Positions 52,454-64,000 of a stretch of DNA of 64,000 nt are shown in pieces (position 1 is the stretch's first letter; every line of letters begins with the position of its first letter). Source of the DNA: Capitulum mitella (taxonomy: Eukaryota; Arthropoda; Thecostraca; Pollicipedomorpha; Pollicipedidae); NCBI GenBank assembly GCA_030062745.1, contig CP099842.1, positions 5,437,822 to 5,501,821 on the forward strand, read 5' to 3'. The position numbers and the translations under genes were made by a program. The notes beneath the pieces are model-generated. The model searched no databases, was not told where the DNA came from, and saw nothing but the letters and a program-made list of their open reading frames with translations.

Positions 52454-52760
52454 CCGGAGCACGTTATCTTTGGAGAATAATTAAGCCCGCCAAAGCACAG
52501 TCTTTGGACATTAGTTCGCGGAGCACGTTATCTTTGGAGAATAATTAAGCCCGCCAAAGCACAGTCTTTGGACATTAGTTCGGCCTGCCGGAGCGCCCAT
52601 CTTTGGACGGCAGTTCGGCCGGCCGGAGCGCACCATCTTTGGACGGCAGTTCGGCCGGCCGGAGCGCACCATCTTTGGACGGCAGTTCGGCCTGCCGGAG
52701 CGCCCATCTTTGGACGGCAGTTCGGCCTGCCGGAGCGCACCATCTTTGGACCGCAGTTCG
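52454..52760. repeat. Nested tandem array (63 bp and 36 bp units)
   Basis: Two near-identical 63-64 bp units (CGGAGCACGTTATCTTTGG start) are followed by five or more ~36 bp units, ATCTTTGGACGGCAGTTCGG then CCGGCCGGAGCGCACC. Both unit types share the TCTTTGGAC..AGTTCGG half, so the short unit is probably a shortened form of the long one. Confidence 0.88.
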
Positions 52761-55700
52761 GTCGGCCGGGCGGCCGGCCCGTGCAGCCGACGGCCGCTGA
52801 ATCTCAATGAGACCGGCTGCGTGGGGCGCCGCTCCCGTCGGCCGGCCAGGGTGCGTGGTCGGCGCTCGGTCATGTGACTCGGCTCCGGCACCGGCAGGGC
52901 GGCAATGCCTGACCACGTGATTAGGTTCGGCCACCGGCAGGGTGGCAGGCTCATGTTCGGGGTCAAGCCGAAACAGATGACATGGCAGCCGAGTCCGAGT
53001 TCGACTGCTGGCCAATGGCGGCCAGTGCACAAGCCAACAGTAGTCATTGGCGCAGCGACGGCGGGAGATGATTTTCACCGGTCTCGAGTGCCCCCATTAA
53101 GAGGCTAATGAGATCATCTGCATTTGGGCCTCCCTAATTAGGGGCTCTCCGAGTCGTCATAACGGCACCGAGCGCGGTTTATGAATCCCGATTGTGTCAG
53201 TCGAGATGGTGCGACCTTAAAAGCAAGTGAAGCGATTCGAAGCCAGCCTGGATTTACCGAGTCCGATCAGCTGCCGCGAAAAAGAGTTCTCCAAGGATAA
53301 AGAGTGAGCAGGAAAACGGCCCAGAAATGAGAACTGGATTCACAGACCTCGAACACCAAACGGAATTAGCGTGGCAATCTGGCCATCGGAACGTGGAGTT
53401 TTTGGCTCAGAAACGGAGGACGAAAAGGTCCGACATGAGTCCAAAGAAAACAGTACAGTTGCATACACATGAAAATGGGGAAAACAGGCGTGCGGTTTCA
53501 CACAGCTATTTGGCTGATCGGCTATCTGCGCTCTGCAGTGTCTTAAAACTGTTGCTAATCTCCTCCTTTTTGCACAATTTATGGCGGCAAGTTAGCGGTT
53601 ATACTAAAACTGCACGCCTGGTGTCATGGATCCAGTCTCCGGTCCGTAACACTGCTGTGACGCAGGATTATCTGTTACCCGTGTGCCGGCCAGAGTGGCC
53701 CGCCCGTCTGCCGCACCATGAGACTACCGAGGTGACCGATGAGTCTGTTGTCCGCGGTCCCGCCGGAGTGACCCCGTCGGTCCGCGATGGACGTGCGATG
53801 TCGGCCCGATGCACGATCGTATCGACAGTGTGAACGGCGAGGCCTGGCAGAGCCACGCGCGCCTATCACCCCATTCATCGAGCGCAGCGCCGGCCTCGGC
53901 CACGGCTGGCCCATTGGAATGCCGGGCGCCATTTCCTCGGCCCCTGTCAACAACGTCCGATCACGTGCCACGAGCCTCCCGGACGACCCGCGGCCGACCA
54001 CCAAGACCGAAAAACTCTCCCGCCCATCTCCGCCAACATCCGCCGGCTCTCGCCGTTGCATATGGTCAGCCTGGTGTGTTCAAGGTTCTTTCTGATTTTT
54101 GTACAGCTGCTTCTTTTTACCTCCCGCCGGTCGGAGGCAGCTCGTCTGGACCGCCATCTGGGACATCCCCTGGATGACCTTCCCAGGATGACAGGTGGCT
54201 CCGGAGCTCCTCCCCGGTGTGACAGGTGGCACCGGCGCTCCTCCCCAGTACGACAGGAGAGCCCGGAGCTCCTCCCCGGTGCGACAGGAGGGTCCGGACC
54301 TGGAGACACCTGAAGTGGCCCTAGCCGGCTCCACCTGTTAGGCGCCCGGAGGACACGAGCGGTGCGTAATGGCCGCCGCGCTTAACCGCCGGAGCCTGGC
54401 ACAACAGAGTGCGCCCGAATTAAGAAGACAGCTAATGAGTCATGCGGTTGTTAGGGAAAAGTGCCGGGTATTAGGCGCAATTTGAAGCGCGCCGCCTCTG
54501 CGGCAGGCTCTGCAAAACCAGTCATCAGCACTGGCCGGCGCCCGTTATGAAAGGCGGGCGGCTCTGACCCGGCCAGGAGGCGGCACGCGCAGCGCCAGCG
54601 GCCACCGAGTCGCGGCGCCGCGGTGGTGGTCTCGCGAGCTGCCGCGTCAGTCCGGCCGGTCCGGCTGTCACGTCTGGCTCAGGCCGGTCCGGCCCGGCGG
54701 CAGCGGCGCCGCGAGCCGGCGGCCGGCCGATGACGGGGCAGTTCCCGCCCCTGCCCGTGGACGGAGGCCGGAGTCTCCGACGGCGACCGGCGCCGCGCTG
54801 CCCGCGCCGTCACGCGGCCACGCCAACGCCTCCGCCGCGTGACACCACCAGGGCAGCCTCTTTGTTGTCCGTCCCCAGACGGCGGCGGGATTTGATCGGG
54901 CGCTGGATTTCGGTTTTCTGGAGCGCCGGCGAGGCCGCCGTGAAGCCGTCCTAATCGATTGGGCCGTGGCCTTGGCACATTCCAGTGCACAAAGCCGGGA
55001 GACTGGACGTGTTGTGCTAGTTCATTATCGGAGCTGTGCGGGGGCGCGAGTTTCTGCGGCTGTGCTGACGCGGTGTCCCCACCGGGGGGATGAAATTCCT
55101 CCAATCTTCTGCGGCCGAGGGAAACATTTCTTCGATCTCTACGGGATCTCCAGTGACTGGTCATTAGTCATCCGGTGGAACGGACGGTGGAAACCCCAAT
55201 GACGTCTCACTCGGTACAGACCACGCTTTCGAATCCCTCGACGTCCTGCGAACTGAGCTCAGTCTTAATTGTCTGAACTTGACCTTGGCGCTTCCTCTTC
55301 ACGACGGCCATGTCGCCCTCAGCCGTTGTGTTGGGCCTTGACAATGAGCTGCGGCGCCCAAAGGTTTGTCGCCGCGGGCAGAAATACCGGACATAAAATA
55401 TGGCCTATAAAACGTTTAGGCCATTCGGAAGAATGTCCCCTGTGATTACACCACCGGAATGATGTGGGCCTTGAAGTTCGGCGGGGGATTTTGAGGAAGC
55501 GGAGTTTGCGTTGGCGACGAGGGGATGCACGTGCTCATCCTTGTTAATGTGTTGGCTCCAGGAATGTTAAAAACAGACCAACAGCATTTGTATGTACATG
55601 TCATGTGCTTCGTCATAGGCTTTGTCTATGGTTAACAATGCTTCAAAATGAACCCATTTCATATTTGTCTGTTGATTCGGTACGAAGCATTTTATTTACG

Positions 55701-57329
55701 AATGAAAAAAAGGAGCAGCTTAGATAAAACTGACTCTTCGTCGGTAGAAGAAAACTTTTTGAACAGCGTGTACGCCACCGTTACAATATATTTATTTCTT
55801 TATGTATTCATATCACAGTAAAATAACATTAGCAAGGAGACATTAAATCATTCCCAAACGAGAAAACCTAGACAGATATTCCAGAGTCCCGCATTATGAT
55901 GCGGCCGGTTGAAAACATCTATTTGCCATTAATCGATATCCAAAAACTTTCCACTGGGCATGTTCTCTCAGATTCATATGCAAAAAGCAAGAAAGGTCTA
56001 GTGCCAGTGCGGAAGGATATGTTCTGCTACGTCTGAAACGTCCTGAAAAAGCCCTGAAACTCCAGCTGCAACACTCACGAGAGATAATACTCCTTCAATG
56101 ACATCGCCGTCGCATGGGGCCAGTAAAAGCGCTCATCGCAACTGCCGTCACCGATCCCACACCTGCTGAAGCCTTGCCCGGGACACTCCAGCCACCACAC
56201 TCACTGTGACCGAAACCGCAGCCACCACACTCGCCGTGGCCTGAAACTCCAGCCGCGGCACTCACCGAGGACTGACTCTCCGTTCTCCCAGCTCGCTATG
56301 GCCGGAAACCTCAGCCGCCGCGAATACGTCGACAGATCTCCGAACGGAATACATTAGGCAAATGAGGTGCCCGCCAATGGCCTGTCGTCCTCTTGTCAGC
56401 GGGCCTGGCGGGTGGCAAGCGTGCCTTGTTCAGACACTGACGCCGTATCGGCCGGCGTCACAGGCCTTGGGCCCACCTGCGCCCGTGCGACAAATGTGAG
56501 GCAATCGCCGGTGAAAAGGAGAATTATTTCGTGCGTGCGCTCCCGCCGGTGGAGGCAATCTCCCCATAATGGGCTATTATAAAGGAAACGCAGTGTGGGC
56601 TCCACCCCTCGTGTCAGTTCAGCTTTTAATGATTCCAATCACCCCCGACTCCTCCCAGAGCCTTGTGACCTCAGCCGACCAGAAGAATATTTACTGCTGT
56701 CATGGCTATATGACGCGGAACATATCTTTCGTAAAGTAGCAAGCATCGTGAAACGTTAAGTCTCCAGTATTTTCCTCCAAAATACCATGTGCACCAAGTT
56801 AAGCTCCTCAGCTTGCATGTCCAATGGCCATGAGAAATTCCTCTCTGCTGTGTGTTTGGCTGCGCGCAAATGCTGACGATGGGCGAACGTCGCAGCACAG
56901 GGACTAACCGCCGCAGGCCGCACGCTGTCCCACCACTCAGGCATGGCGGGATCCGCGGCATGCCACAATAACGAGCTGATCTCTCCCCGGCTGGTCGTGA
57001 TGCTGGCCGACGACGGAGGCTGGCTGAGTGAGGGGCGACCCCAGCCATTAGTCATCTCCCGACAGAGGAATGAATGGCCGGCGTGGCGCCCCGTTCTCTC
57101 CCTGTCTCCCTTCGTCTTCCTCTCTTTCCCTCTCTTGGTCTTTCCCTTTCTCCTTGTGCCGCTTTTCTGGATTTTGCGACCAATCATCCATTTACCCCTT
57201 TGCTATCGTTCGGCGGGAGTACCGACGTAATCTACACATCTGTTTGACCAACGTGATTGCTCAACACCGAGAACACATCGTGCTCTTCCCTCACCGTCCT
57301 TTCTGGCTCAGCGTCAGAGGAGGCTACCC

Positions 57330-57362
57330 ACCCCCTCCCCTCCCCTCCCCTCCCCGTCGGAG
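57330..57362. repeat. (CCCCT)n tract with G-quadruplex potential on the minus strand
   Basis: Several consecutive CCCCT units occur in about 30 bp. The complementary strand has four or more G4 runs with one-base loops. Confidence 0.7.
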
Positions 57363-59857
57363 GGGAGCGATAACGCCAGGGAGCGCGCCAGGACGGTGTA
57401 ATGAAAGGCTGGCGGAGGCAGGGGTCGCAGGGACGGGGCAAGGCCAGCAAAAACTGAGAGGTGGGCACGCCCTCGCTCCTTCCCTGGCATGGGGCGGCCC
57501 TGGCGAGCGCCGGCCAAAACGGCTGTGCCGAGCGCGTTCTTCGCTGGCCCTGTGGGGCCAAGACGTTAACGGAGGAGCATGACGACGACCCTACCACGGG
57601 GAACTCACAGTCCGAACAGACGTCACTGACATACAGGCTAATAAGGGCCAGGGACTGAAAGGCTAAAGGTTGTGTTTTTTTTTCGTAACAATATTGCTTT
57701 GTACAGTATGATGCGAATCCATGGATCCTTTGTGAATGTACTGACTCTGTTTTGAGGTTTAGAACATTGTTCGAAATGATTCATGTTTAAAGAAACTTGC
57801 CTAGTTGCATATCGTTTCCATCCGCTTGTGAGTAAATTACTTTTCCTCAGCAATGGTTAACAGGTGTCAGATGGCTTTATTTTACGATGATATATGTTCG
57901 GATGGCATAGTAAGTCCATTAACGTGTTATGCGGGGTCTGATGTCGGGTAGACTTTCCTTGACAGCACATCCAAAAATGACTCGGGTCTGGACCTTTCGC
58001 TTGGCACTTTTGGACTCATACTGCTTTCTGCATTCAACAATACCGGTATAAATGCCGTGAGTGCCGGCGCTTTTACTGTAAGGGAATTCCTGTCAGCATC
58101 TGCCACGTATGTATATGATCACGAATGTATTTCAGGGTGTCCCTTAATATGCGTTGGCTGTCATTCCATCATACTGCAAATAACGATTACTAAATAGTAT
58201 GCTGTTTGAGAATACACACCCAAAGAAATGCAAGGGTGAGGGACCGTCACGCACTCGCATTGAAGCATGGAAATACCTGACGGATCGAAGGGCAGACACG
58301 GTAACCTTAGCGACGCACAACAGGCTAACCGAAACTGCAATACGATTAGAGCGCTAGCACAAGGAAAGCTGCATTGGAAACTGCTTGTATCCGATGCAGT
58401 AAAGGATTACGGAGCAGGAAACAATACGCTAGCCGCCGTCCGTTCGTTTGTACTCACAGTCTGTCACCGGATCACGGAGAGCACAGGTCGCGCGTCTTCC
58501 CTCCACCACGGCTCACTACCATGTTCGCCTCTAGTTCAGCGTTCCTCGGATAGATGGCAGCACGCAACGGCCGCTCCGATGTCGGGCGAGAGACGATAAT
58601 TGAGGCAAGTCCCCGCCCAAATTGTTCCCAGAGCTCATCAAGAGCATTCCACAGCTTTTGAAGACAAATAGCACGGGCTATCTGGGCGTTAGAAACCACA
58701 AATTTATACGTATGGTGTTCGTTTAACGGACGTGCAAAGAAATGTTGCATGCTAAAATCAGAGTAATATTGGAAAACACTAAAATTAAATGCGTATGCCA
58801 ATCAATAGCAGATGGCAAGAAGAGAAGACGTACGCACACACTTCGCCGTCTCCAGCAACCTTACACCGGTTCGCATTCCTATCGACCAAGCGGCAGAAAA
58901 ATGGTTTCGTCGTCATAGATTGGTTATCAGCATCGGTTCAGAATCATAATTGAAACAGGGCGAGATTCAAGTTAGGAAAAGGTGATTAATCATACGGGAA
59001 AATAAAATAACCCAGTCTTTACATCTAAGCACAGGAAAATGCACACATACGAATGGGAAAATATTTGTTGCAACAAAACGTAGATGTTACCGGCTTTCAT
59101 AGTTGTGCCACATTTTGTAAGTCATATTTTATGATACTTGGCCATTTTGCTTGGGTTCTTGACATATCTATCGGAAAAAGCACGCGGCTGCAAAGCGAAT
59201 CAATCCAGTGATCTGAAATAGTTCTGGTTAAGCTACGCCTCTTTTAACTCGATCAGAGTGTTTTTCATGAAACGTTTTCATTTCCATGAAAGACCTGTGG
59301 AACACCTTTACGTTATTGTGTTGTCACACAGTACCTACGATCATTATGGCCAGTTAACATAACACAATGCAATCGGAAGATGGATGCACAAATTGCAAGT
59401 CATGCGTACCTAGAGGTAACCTTGCTTTGCCGAGCGCGACCGTTACAATTTAAAGGAACAGGAGTACGGCCAGGTGCCAAAACATGCTTCTAAGCACGCG
59501 CTGTGTTTTCGACCGGTGGCCCTCTGCGTGGTAGCCGGTAGCTAATCGGGCCAATACGCATGCAGGGGTCAGAGTAGCGGAGGCTGACAGCTTTCCGCCC
59601 GTCCAGCAGAGGAGTCGTCACCTGGCGACCGCGAGTCGAACCTCCGGTCCCCGGCGTGAAATAGTGCAGAGAGAAGCTGACACGCAACGGAAGGTTATTA
59701 ACTGTGCTGTTTCCATGCTATGCTGACGTAAGGTGATGGTGAGGTGAATCCATCTATACGCAACAAGCGACATGACCGTTCCATTTCAGATGATGATTCA
59801 CAGTGGTTCTTCATTTGTCACCACAATTAAAATGTTTGGACTGACGTTTGGAGTGTT

Positions 59858-60864
59858 GCTGTAATAAGAAATTCAGTCGGGGCAAAATTAGGGAATTGCC
59901 GGATATCTCTGAGAATGATGTAACTTCCATTAGAAAATGGAACACATCCAGGGGAACACTTGTGTTCATTTTGTTTAGTTGAAATATATGTGTAATCGTT
60001 TATGTAGGAGTGTAATATAATTTTGTCGTAATATATTAACTAAGTAACACATAAGTAAGGCATTTGAACTGAACTCGCAACACAGTGACACATATCCAGT
60101 GAATCAGAGAAATGAAGCATGGCAGGAAATGCAGCGTTGCACACTAAAAAAAAACATGCTATTGCGCTACCGATCGTGTCCTGATTTCGACAGCATTCTT
60201 CTGACGATACTGATCATTCCTCGTATTACGCAAATCTCCGCTACCAAGATACGGAAAGCTGGAGGATAAAACAACACCGCCAGCTCCACGAAAAGTCCAT
60301 CCCGTCCATAAAGTTCAAACTGCTGGATTTTGGGTTACCCTGTATGTCGCGACACGTACAGGGACAGTTGAAATATTGGTGTAATTGGAAACTCAGTCAG
60401 AGCAAAATTAGGGGATGGCCAGGACATCCTTGAAAATACACTTTCATTAGAAAATGAAACACATCAAGGGAAACATGTGTGTTCGTTTTACTTAGCTGAA
60501 ACATATATGTAAGCGAGTAATACTATTTTGTAATAGTATGTTAACTAAGTAACACATAAGTAAGTAAGGCATTTGAACTGCACTCAAAGCACAGCGACAC
60601 ATATCCAGTGAATCAGCGAAATGAAGCATGGCAGGATATGCAGCGTTGCACGCTAAAAAAACATGCCATTGCGCTACCGATCGTGTCCTGATTTCGACAG
60701 CATTCTTCTGACGATACTGATCATTCCTCGTATTACGCAAATCTCCGCTACCTAGATGCGGAAAGCTGGAGGATAAAACAACACCACCAGCTCCACGAAA
60801 AATTCATCCCGTCGGTGAGGTTCAAATTGCTGGACTTCGGGTTGCCCTGTGCGTCGCGACACGT
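59858..60864. repeat. Tandem duplication of a ~507 bp segment
   Basis: Copy 1 (about 59858-60355) and copy 2 (about 60376-60864) align over their length at a fixed offset of about 507 bp. The central part (60160-60300 against 60667-60807, CGATCGTGTCCTGATTTCGA) is nearly identical; the edges differ by scattered changes. No coding frame is shared. Confidence 0.88.
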
Positions 60865-63820
60865 TTCCGCCGTCAATGGCGGGCACGGGGTGGGCGGTTG
60901 GCGGGGGAGGGCGGCGGCGCGGCGGGAGGCGTGCTGTCTGGAGATACGATCTGAGGCGGCGGCCGTGTGGTTAAGGACCGCCGGGGTGGAGGCGGGGTGC
61001 CCCGGACCTGGCCCGACGCAGGGCGGCGCGCGGCCGGCCGACGTGACGCCCGACAACAGGTGTCGAGATTGATGGGCCACCATTAGCTTCCTCACTTTGG
61101 CCTCGCACTGCGAACGGGAAGCCGGTCTGCCCAGGGGTCGGGATGATGAAAAGACCTGGATAATTGTATGAGAGCAGTGAAATTGGCTCAGCTTTTAATT
61201 TGCATATTACGAAAGCGTGCCACTTGTTAAAAGGATCTTCCGAACAGGGTAAGGGGCAATTTAACCTCATCACCTGGCCTTCATCGGATGCATAACTTGT
61301 TCGGCGAGCGCGCGGCGGCCGCCGGTCCAGTTTTGTCACGGTTCGGCGGCTGCCGGGCGGCCGATCTCACGGGGCGGCGCGGCGGAGACCTCCCTCGCCG
61401 GAGCGCGGCAGCTCCGACGGCCGGCGGCCATTAAAGGTCGGCCCGGGTCGGCCCGGAATCGGCGATCGGCCGCTTTCCTCGGCCGGAGGGCGTCTGGCCG
61501 CGCGGCGCCGCGTCCTCGGCCCGCGGCCGGAGCCGCCCGCCCGATAATATGATAATCGGCCGCGTCGGCCGGCGGCGCGGAGAAACCTTTGTTTCGGCGC
61601 GGCCGCGGCCTGCGGAGGCCGGCGCGGACCGCCAGCCCGGCCACGGAGCGCGCTGCTGCGTCACCCTACCTCGGGAGGACGAGGGGCGACGGGGTCAGCT
61701 GGACACACCCGCTGAACGGGGCCACAGCGGCGCGGGAGTCGCCGCAAGCAAAACTGGATATACTTTTAGGGAGGCTGTTACAGAATACAAGCTGTGGACC
61801 AGGAAGCCGTTTTATGTTTCTGCTAGGGATTAAGGAACGTTGGAGCCATAAACATTTGGATAGCATTAACACCTGTTGTGGATTTAAGATGAATCGGATA
61901 TACAACCTGCCGGGGTAAGCAGCATGTAGGAAAGCGTGGGTCAGTCGGAAAGCTGTAAACGTATCGAAAGATATACGACCAGCTGTAGATATGGGACGCG
62001 TCTTGATATATAGGACAATTTAGGAGATACCCTGGCATTGATTTGGGCATTTCGCCGCCCGCAAACACCATTTTCTCCTTCACTTTCCATCTCAAGTACC
62101 AGTGGAGCGACTCGGGTAATTTGAAATGCATACGATACCTCTTGACCTGGTGGCTCCTTAAATGACTTACTCAGTGACGTCGAGACGAATAACCACCCCA
62201 CAACTCAGAGCACATCCAAAGAACAGATGGTCATGCGCCTACGACCTTTTAAAATCGCAGTGCATTTCAGTGCAGAAATGAGTGGCGAGGGGAGAATTTT
62301 GTATGCAGTTACCACTTCCAGTCTGGACTATCCATAGTATTGCTGCCACTGGCACTGCGTGCGTCATGTAAGATGTTGTAACTCCATCGTGACCGAGGTC
62401 AGCCTGGGTCTGAGCAAATTAAACCATGAGTGACCTTTCGACTGTCACTTTTGGAGAGCAGTTTTACGAGATTTGCAGAATAACTTCGTTTAACTTTGCC
62501 TCGTTAATGCCTGCTCTTTAGACCCAAGCTGTATCACAGGAGAGCTAAATCAACGAGGGGAGAAACTGGTGAGTGACCATCGTTGATTTCGCATGAGCCT
62601 TGCGTGAACTGTATGGCCTTGTGCCTAATATGGACGCCATTTTTGGTTAGATTCTGGTAGAACATGTACGAAGAAATAAAAGCTTGCATGGGATCAGTCT
62701 CTAAAAACTGCACCTGCTATTCAGGCTGCGTCGTCATCATAACCTGACGTACGACTGCTTCTTCAGCGTTTCCCTTCGTTTAAGGTACACGGTTAGTGCC
62801 CAGGTAATGTGCCGCACAGTCGACTTGACTGGCTTCCATCGTTCCGAAGCTATGGCGGAAAGTGAAGACAAAACGCCGCTGTCCGCTGTTGAGGACCGGT
62901 CACGAGATGCGGGCCGGGGTCGTCCCAGGGTGGCGGCGGTAGGTGCCACTTTGGAGCCGTGCGTGACGCCCGGTCCGCGGCGGTGGCGTGACGGACGGGG
63001 TGACCTCGTGCCCGGCCGGCGGCTGACCCGGTTCCCCGGCTAGATGGCGAGCCCCGCGGAGTATCACGAACCTGGCCGCGGCCCCACCGCCCGCGCCAGC
63101 AGCTGCGAGGACGACGCCTCGCGAAAGCAGTTTGGAGGCAGACTTTGATTGATCCCAGCCGCCCCCGGAGCGGCGAATGTCGGCATTTACCGCGGCGCAC
63201 TCTCAAAATGGCGCAAATCGTGATAAGGCACAGGCTCTAAGACGTGCCTACCCAGACATGGAAATCTCTTTCTGAGATGAAACAAAACAGGACGTGGAGG
63301 AAAATGGTGGTTTCATGACCCCAGCAGGTTTCAAAAGCGACGCAGTTTTTACAAAGTACGCCCACTAGGAAATGCTTCTCTCAAGGATTCAAATCTCATA
63401 CATAGGCCAAGAGCTTTGAACACGTAAATTTCGGGTTCGTTATCGCCTCTCGTGATGCCTTTATCCCAACCACCAAACGTGTCACGTTTTTATCCCGAAG
63501 AACTTGTTATGGAACCCGGTCAGAGGTTACAGTTTACATCCGGTTTGGTTCGGATAGCGCTGCAGGTTTGGGCAAACGGACAAAGGCGCACGGACGAGCT
63601 GGGGCAAACGACAACCCAGATAACCGGCTATACCTGACTCAGAATCAGCCCAGAAGAATGTGAGTGCGTACGAGATGCACAGTTACTAGCATGTATGCGA
63701 GAGGAACGTGTCTGAATCCGACTTACGACAGTCAGAGCAGATTCGTGTACGCGTTTAACTTACCTCAGCCGGAGGTCTGTGTCTGAGTCTGACTAGCTGC
63801 AGTGCCTGAGTCTGACTTAC

Positions 63821-63980
63821 CGCCGTGAGAGGTCCGTGTTTGGGCGCGGGGCTGGTAGTGGCGGTCGGATCCCTCGGCGGGGTCTGAAGAGAAGCGGCAG
63901 GAGGAGGCGGGCCTGCCGGGCCCGGGCCCGCTCGTAGGATGAAGCCAGCCTCCGCACTCTGGCGGCTCAGCTCGCCCGGC
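63821..63980 (-). CDS. Candidate upstream exon of the ABTB gene
   Basis: The segment lies between an acceptor-like TGTGCCGCAG and a strong donor GGCG|GTAAGTCAG. Read so that it ends in phase 0, as ABTB exon 1 requires, it is open and Pro/Thr-rich (PPPPAASLQTPPRDP), like exon 1. Another frame reads VRRLASSYERARARQAR, which looks more protein-like but hits a stop just upstream and ends out of phase. Two more donor-like sites follow. Assignment to this gene is tentative. Confidence 0.35.
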
Positions 63981-64000
63981 CTGCGGCACAGACACACGGC

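Larger units (their letters stand above)
52116..63820. other. Intron or upstream region 5' of ABTB exon 1
   Basis: No coding exon is supported over 11.7 kb. It contains the 52.45-52.76 kb array, the 59.86-60.86 kb duplication, a (CCCCT)n tract near 57.33 kb, and very GC-rich blocks at about 53.9-54.96, 61.3-61.7 and 62.87-63.2 kb. Many open frames lie in those blocks, as expected from GC-rich sequence. Confidence 0.5.

Noticed and set aside
56576-56622. TATAAA followed by TCAGTT, a possible arthropod core promoter on the + strand
   Set aside because: The spacing (about 38 bases) is longer than the usual 30-31 and no + strand gene follows.

Overview
The window is eukaryotic genomic DNA. It has long introns, GT-AG splice sites, GC-rich coding exons and many short tandem repeats. 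An arthropod is the best fit: there is a mariner element of insect/crustacean type, an interstitial CCTAA/TTAGG (arthropod-telomere-like) motif, and invertebrate-style mosaic CpG depletion. A crustacean, possibly a barnacle, is my guess. The species call is inference. I see no bacterial or viral gene.

Layout: (1) 437-1419 is a mariner transposon rearranged into a fold-back. It has two inverted copies of the 3' end around a broken transposase core. (2) 2296-12539 (+) is a three-exon gene for a secreted, probably GPI-anchored Ly6/uPAR three-finger protein. Its 9.4 kb first intron is filled with repeats, including a 1 kb fold-back array with a telomere-like centre, two perfect-looking hairpins and a GC-rich minisatellite. 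(3) 18644-24199 (-) is a nine-coding-exon gene for a DHHC palmitoyltransferase of the ZDHHC2/15/20 type. A probable promoter and 5' UTR exon lie near 27.94-28.13 kb. (4) 28-33 kb is intergenic, with several repeat arrays. (5) 33188-52115 (-), perhaps continuing to 63980 and beyond, is a gene of 19 or more exons for an ankyrin/BTB protein of the ABTB2/ABTB3 (BTBD11) family. Its intron 1 and upstream sequence fill 52-64 kb.

I rebuilt the three genes by hand from splice signals. Every junction keeps codon phase across all exons, which is strong internal support. The genes do not look functionally linked: cell-surface Ly6, membrane protein S-acylation, and a BTB/ankyrin scaffold.

The most unusual signal is in the ABTB gene. 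In three introns, and possibly a fourth, the intron begins with a minisatellite whose repeat unit is the 3' end of the preceding exon plus its own 5' splice site. Each array therefore offers a ladder of duplicated donor sites. In one intron the array stays open in the exon's reading frame and would add 12-residue repeats. A second notable signal is a CpG desert at about 23.35-27.9 kb. It ends abruptly at the proposed ZDHHC first exon, as expected for gene-body methylation that starts just inside the transcript.
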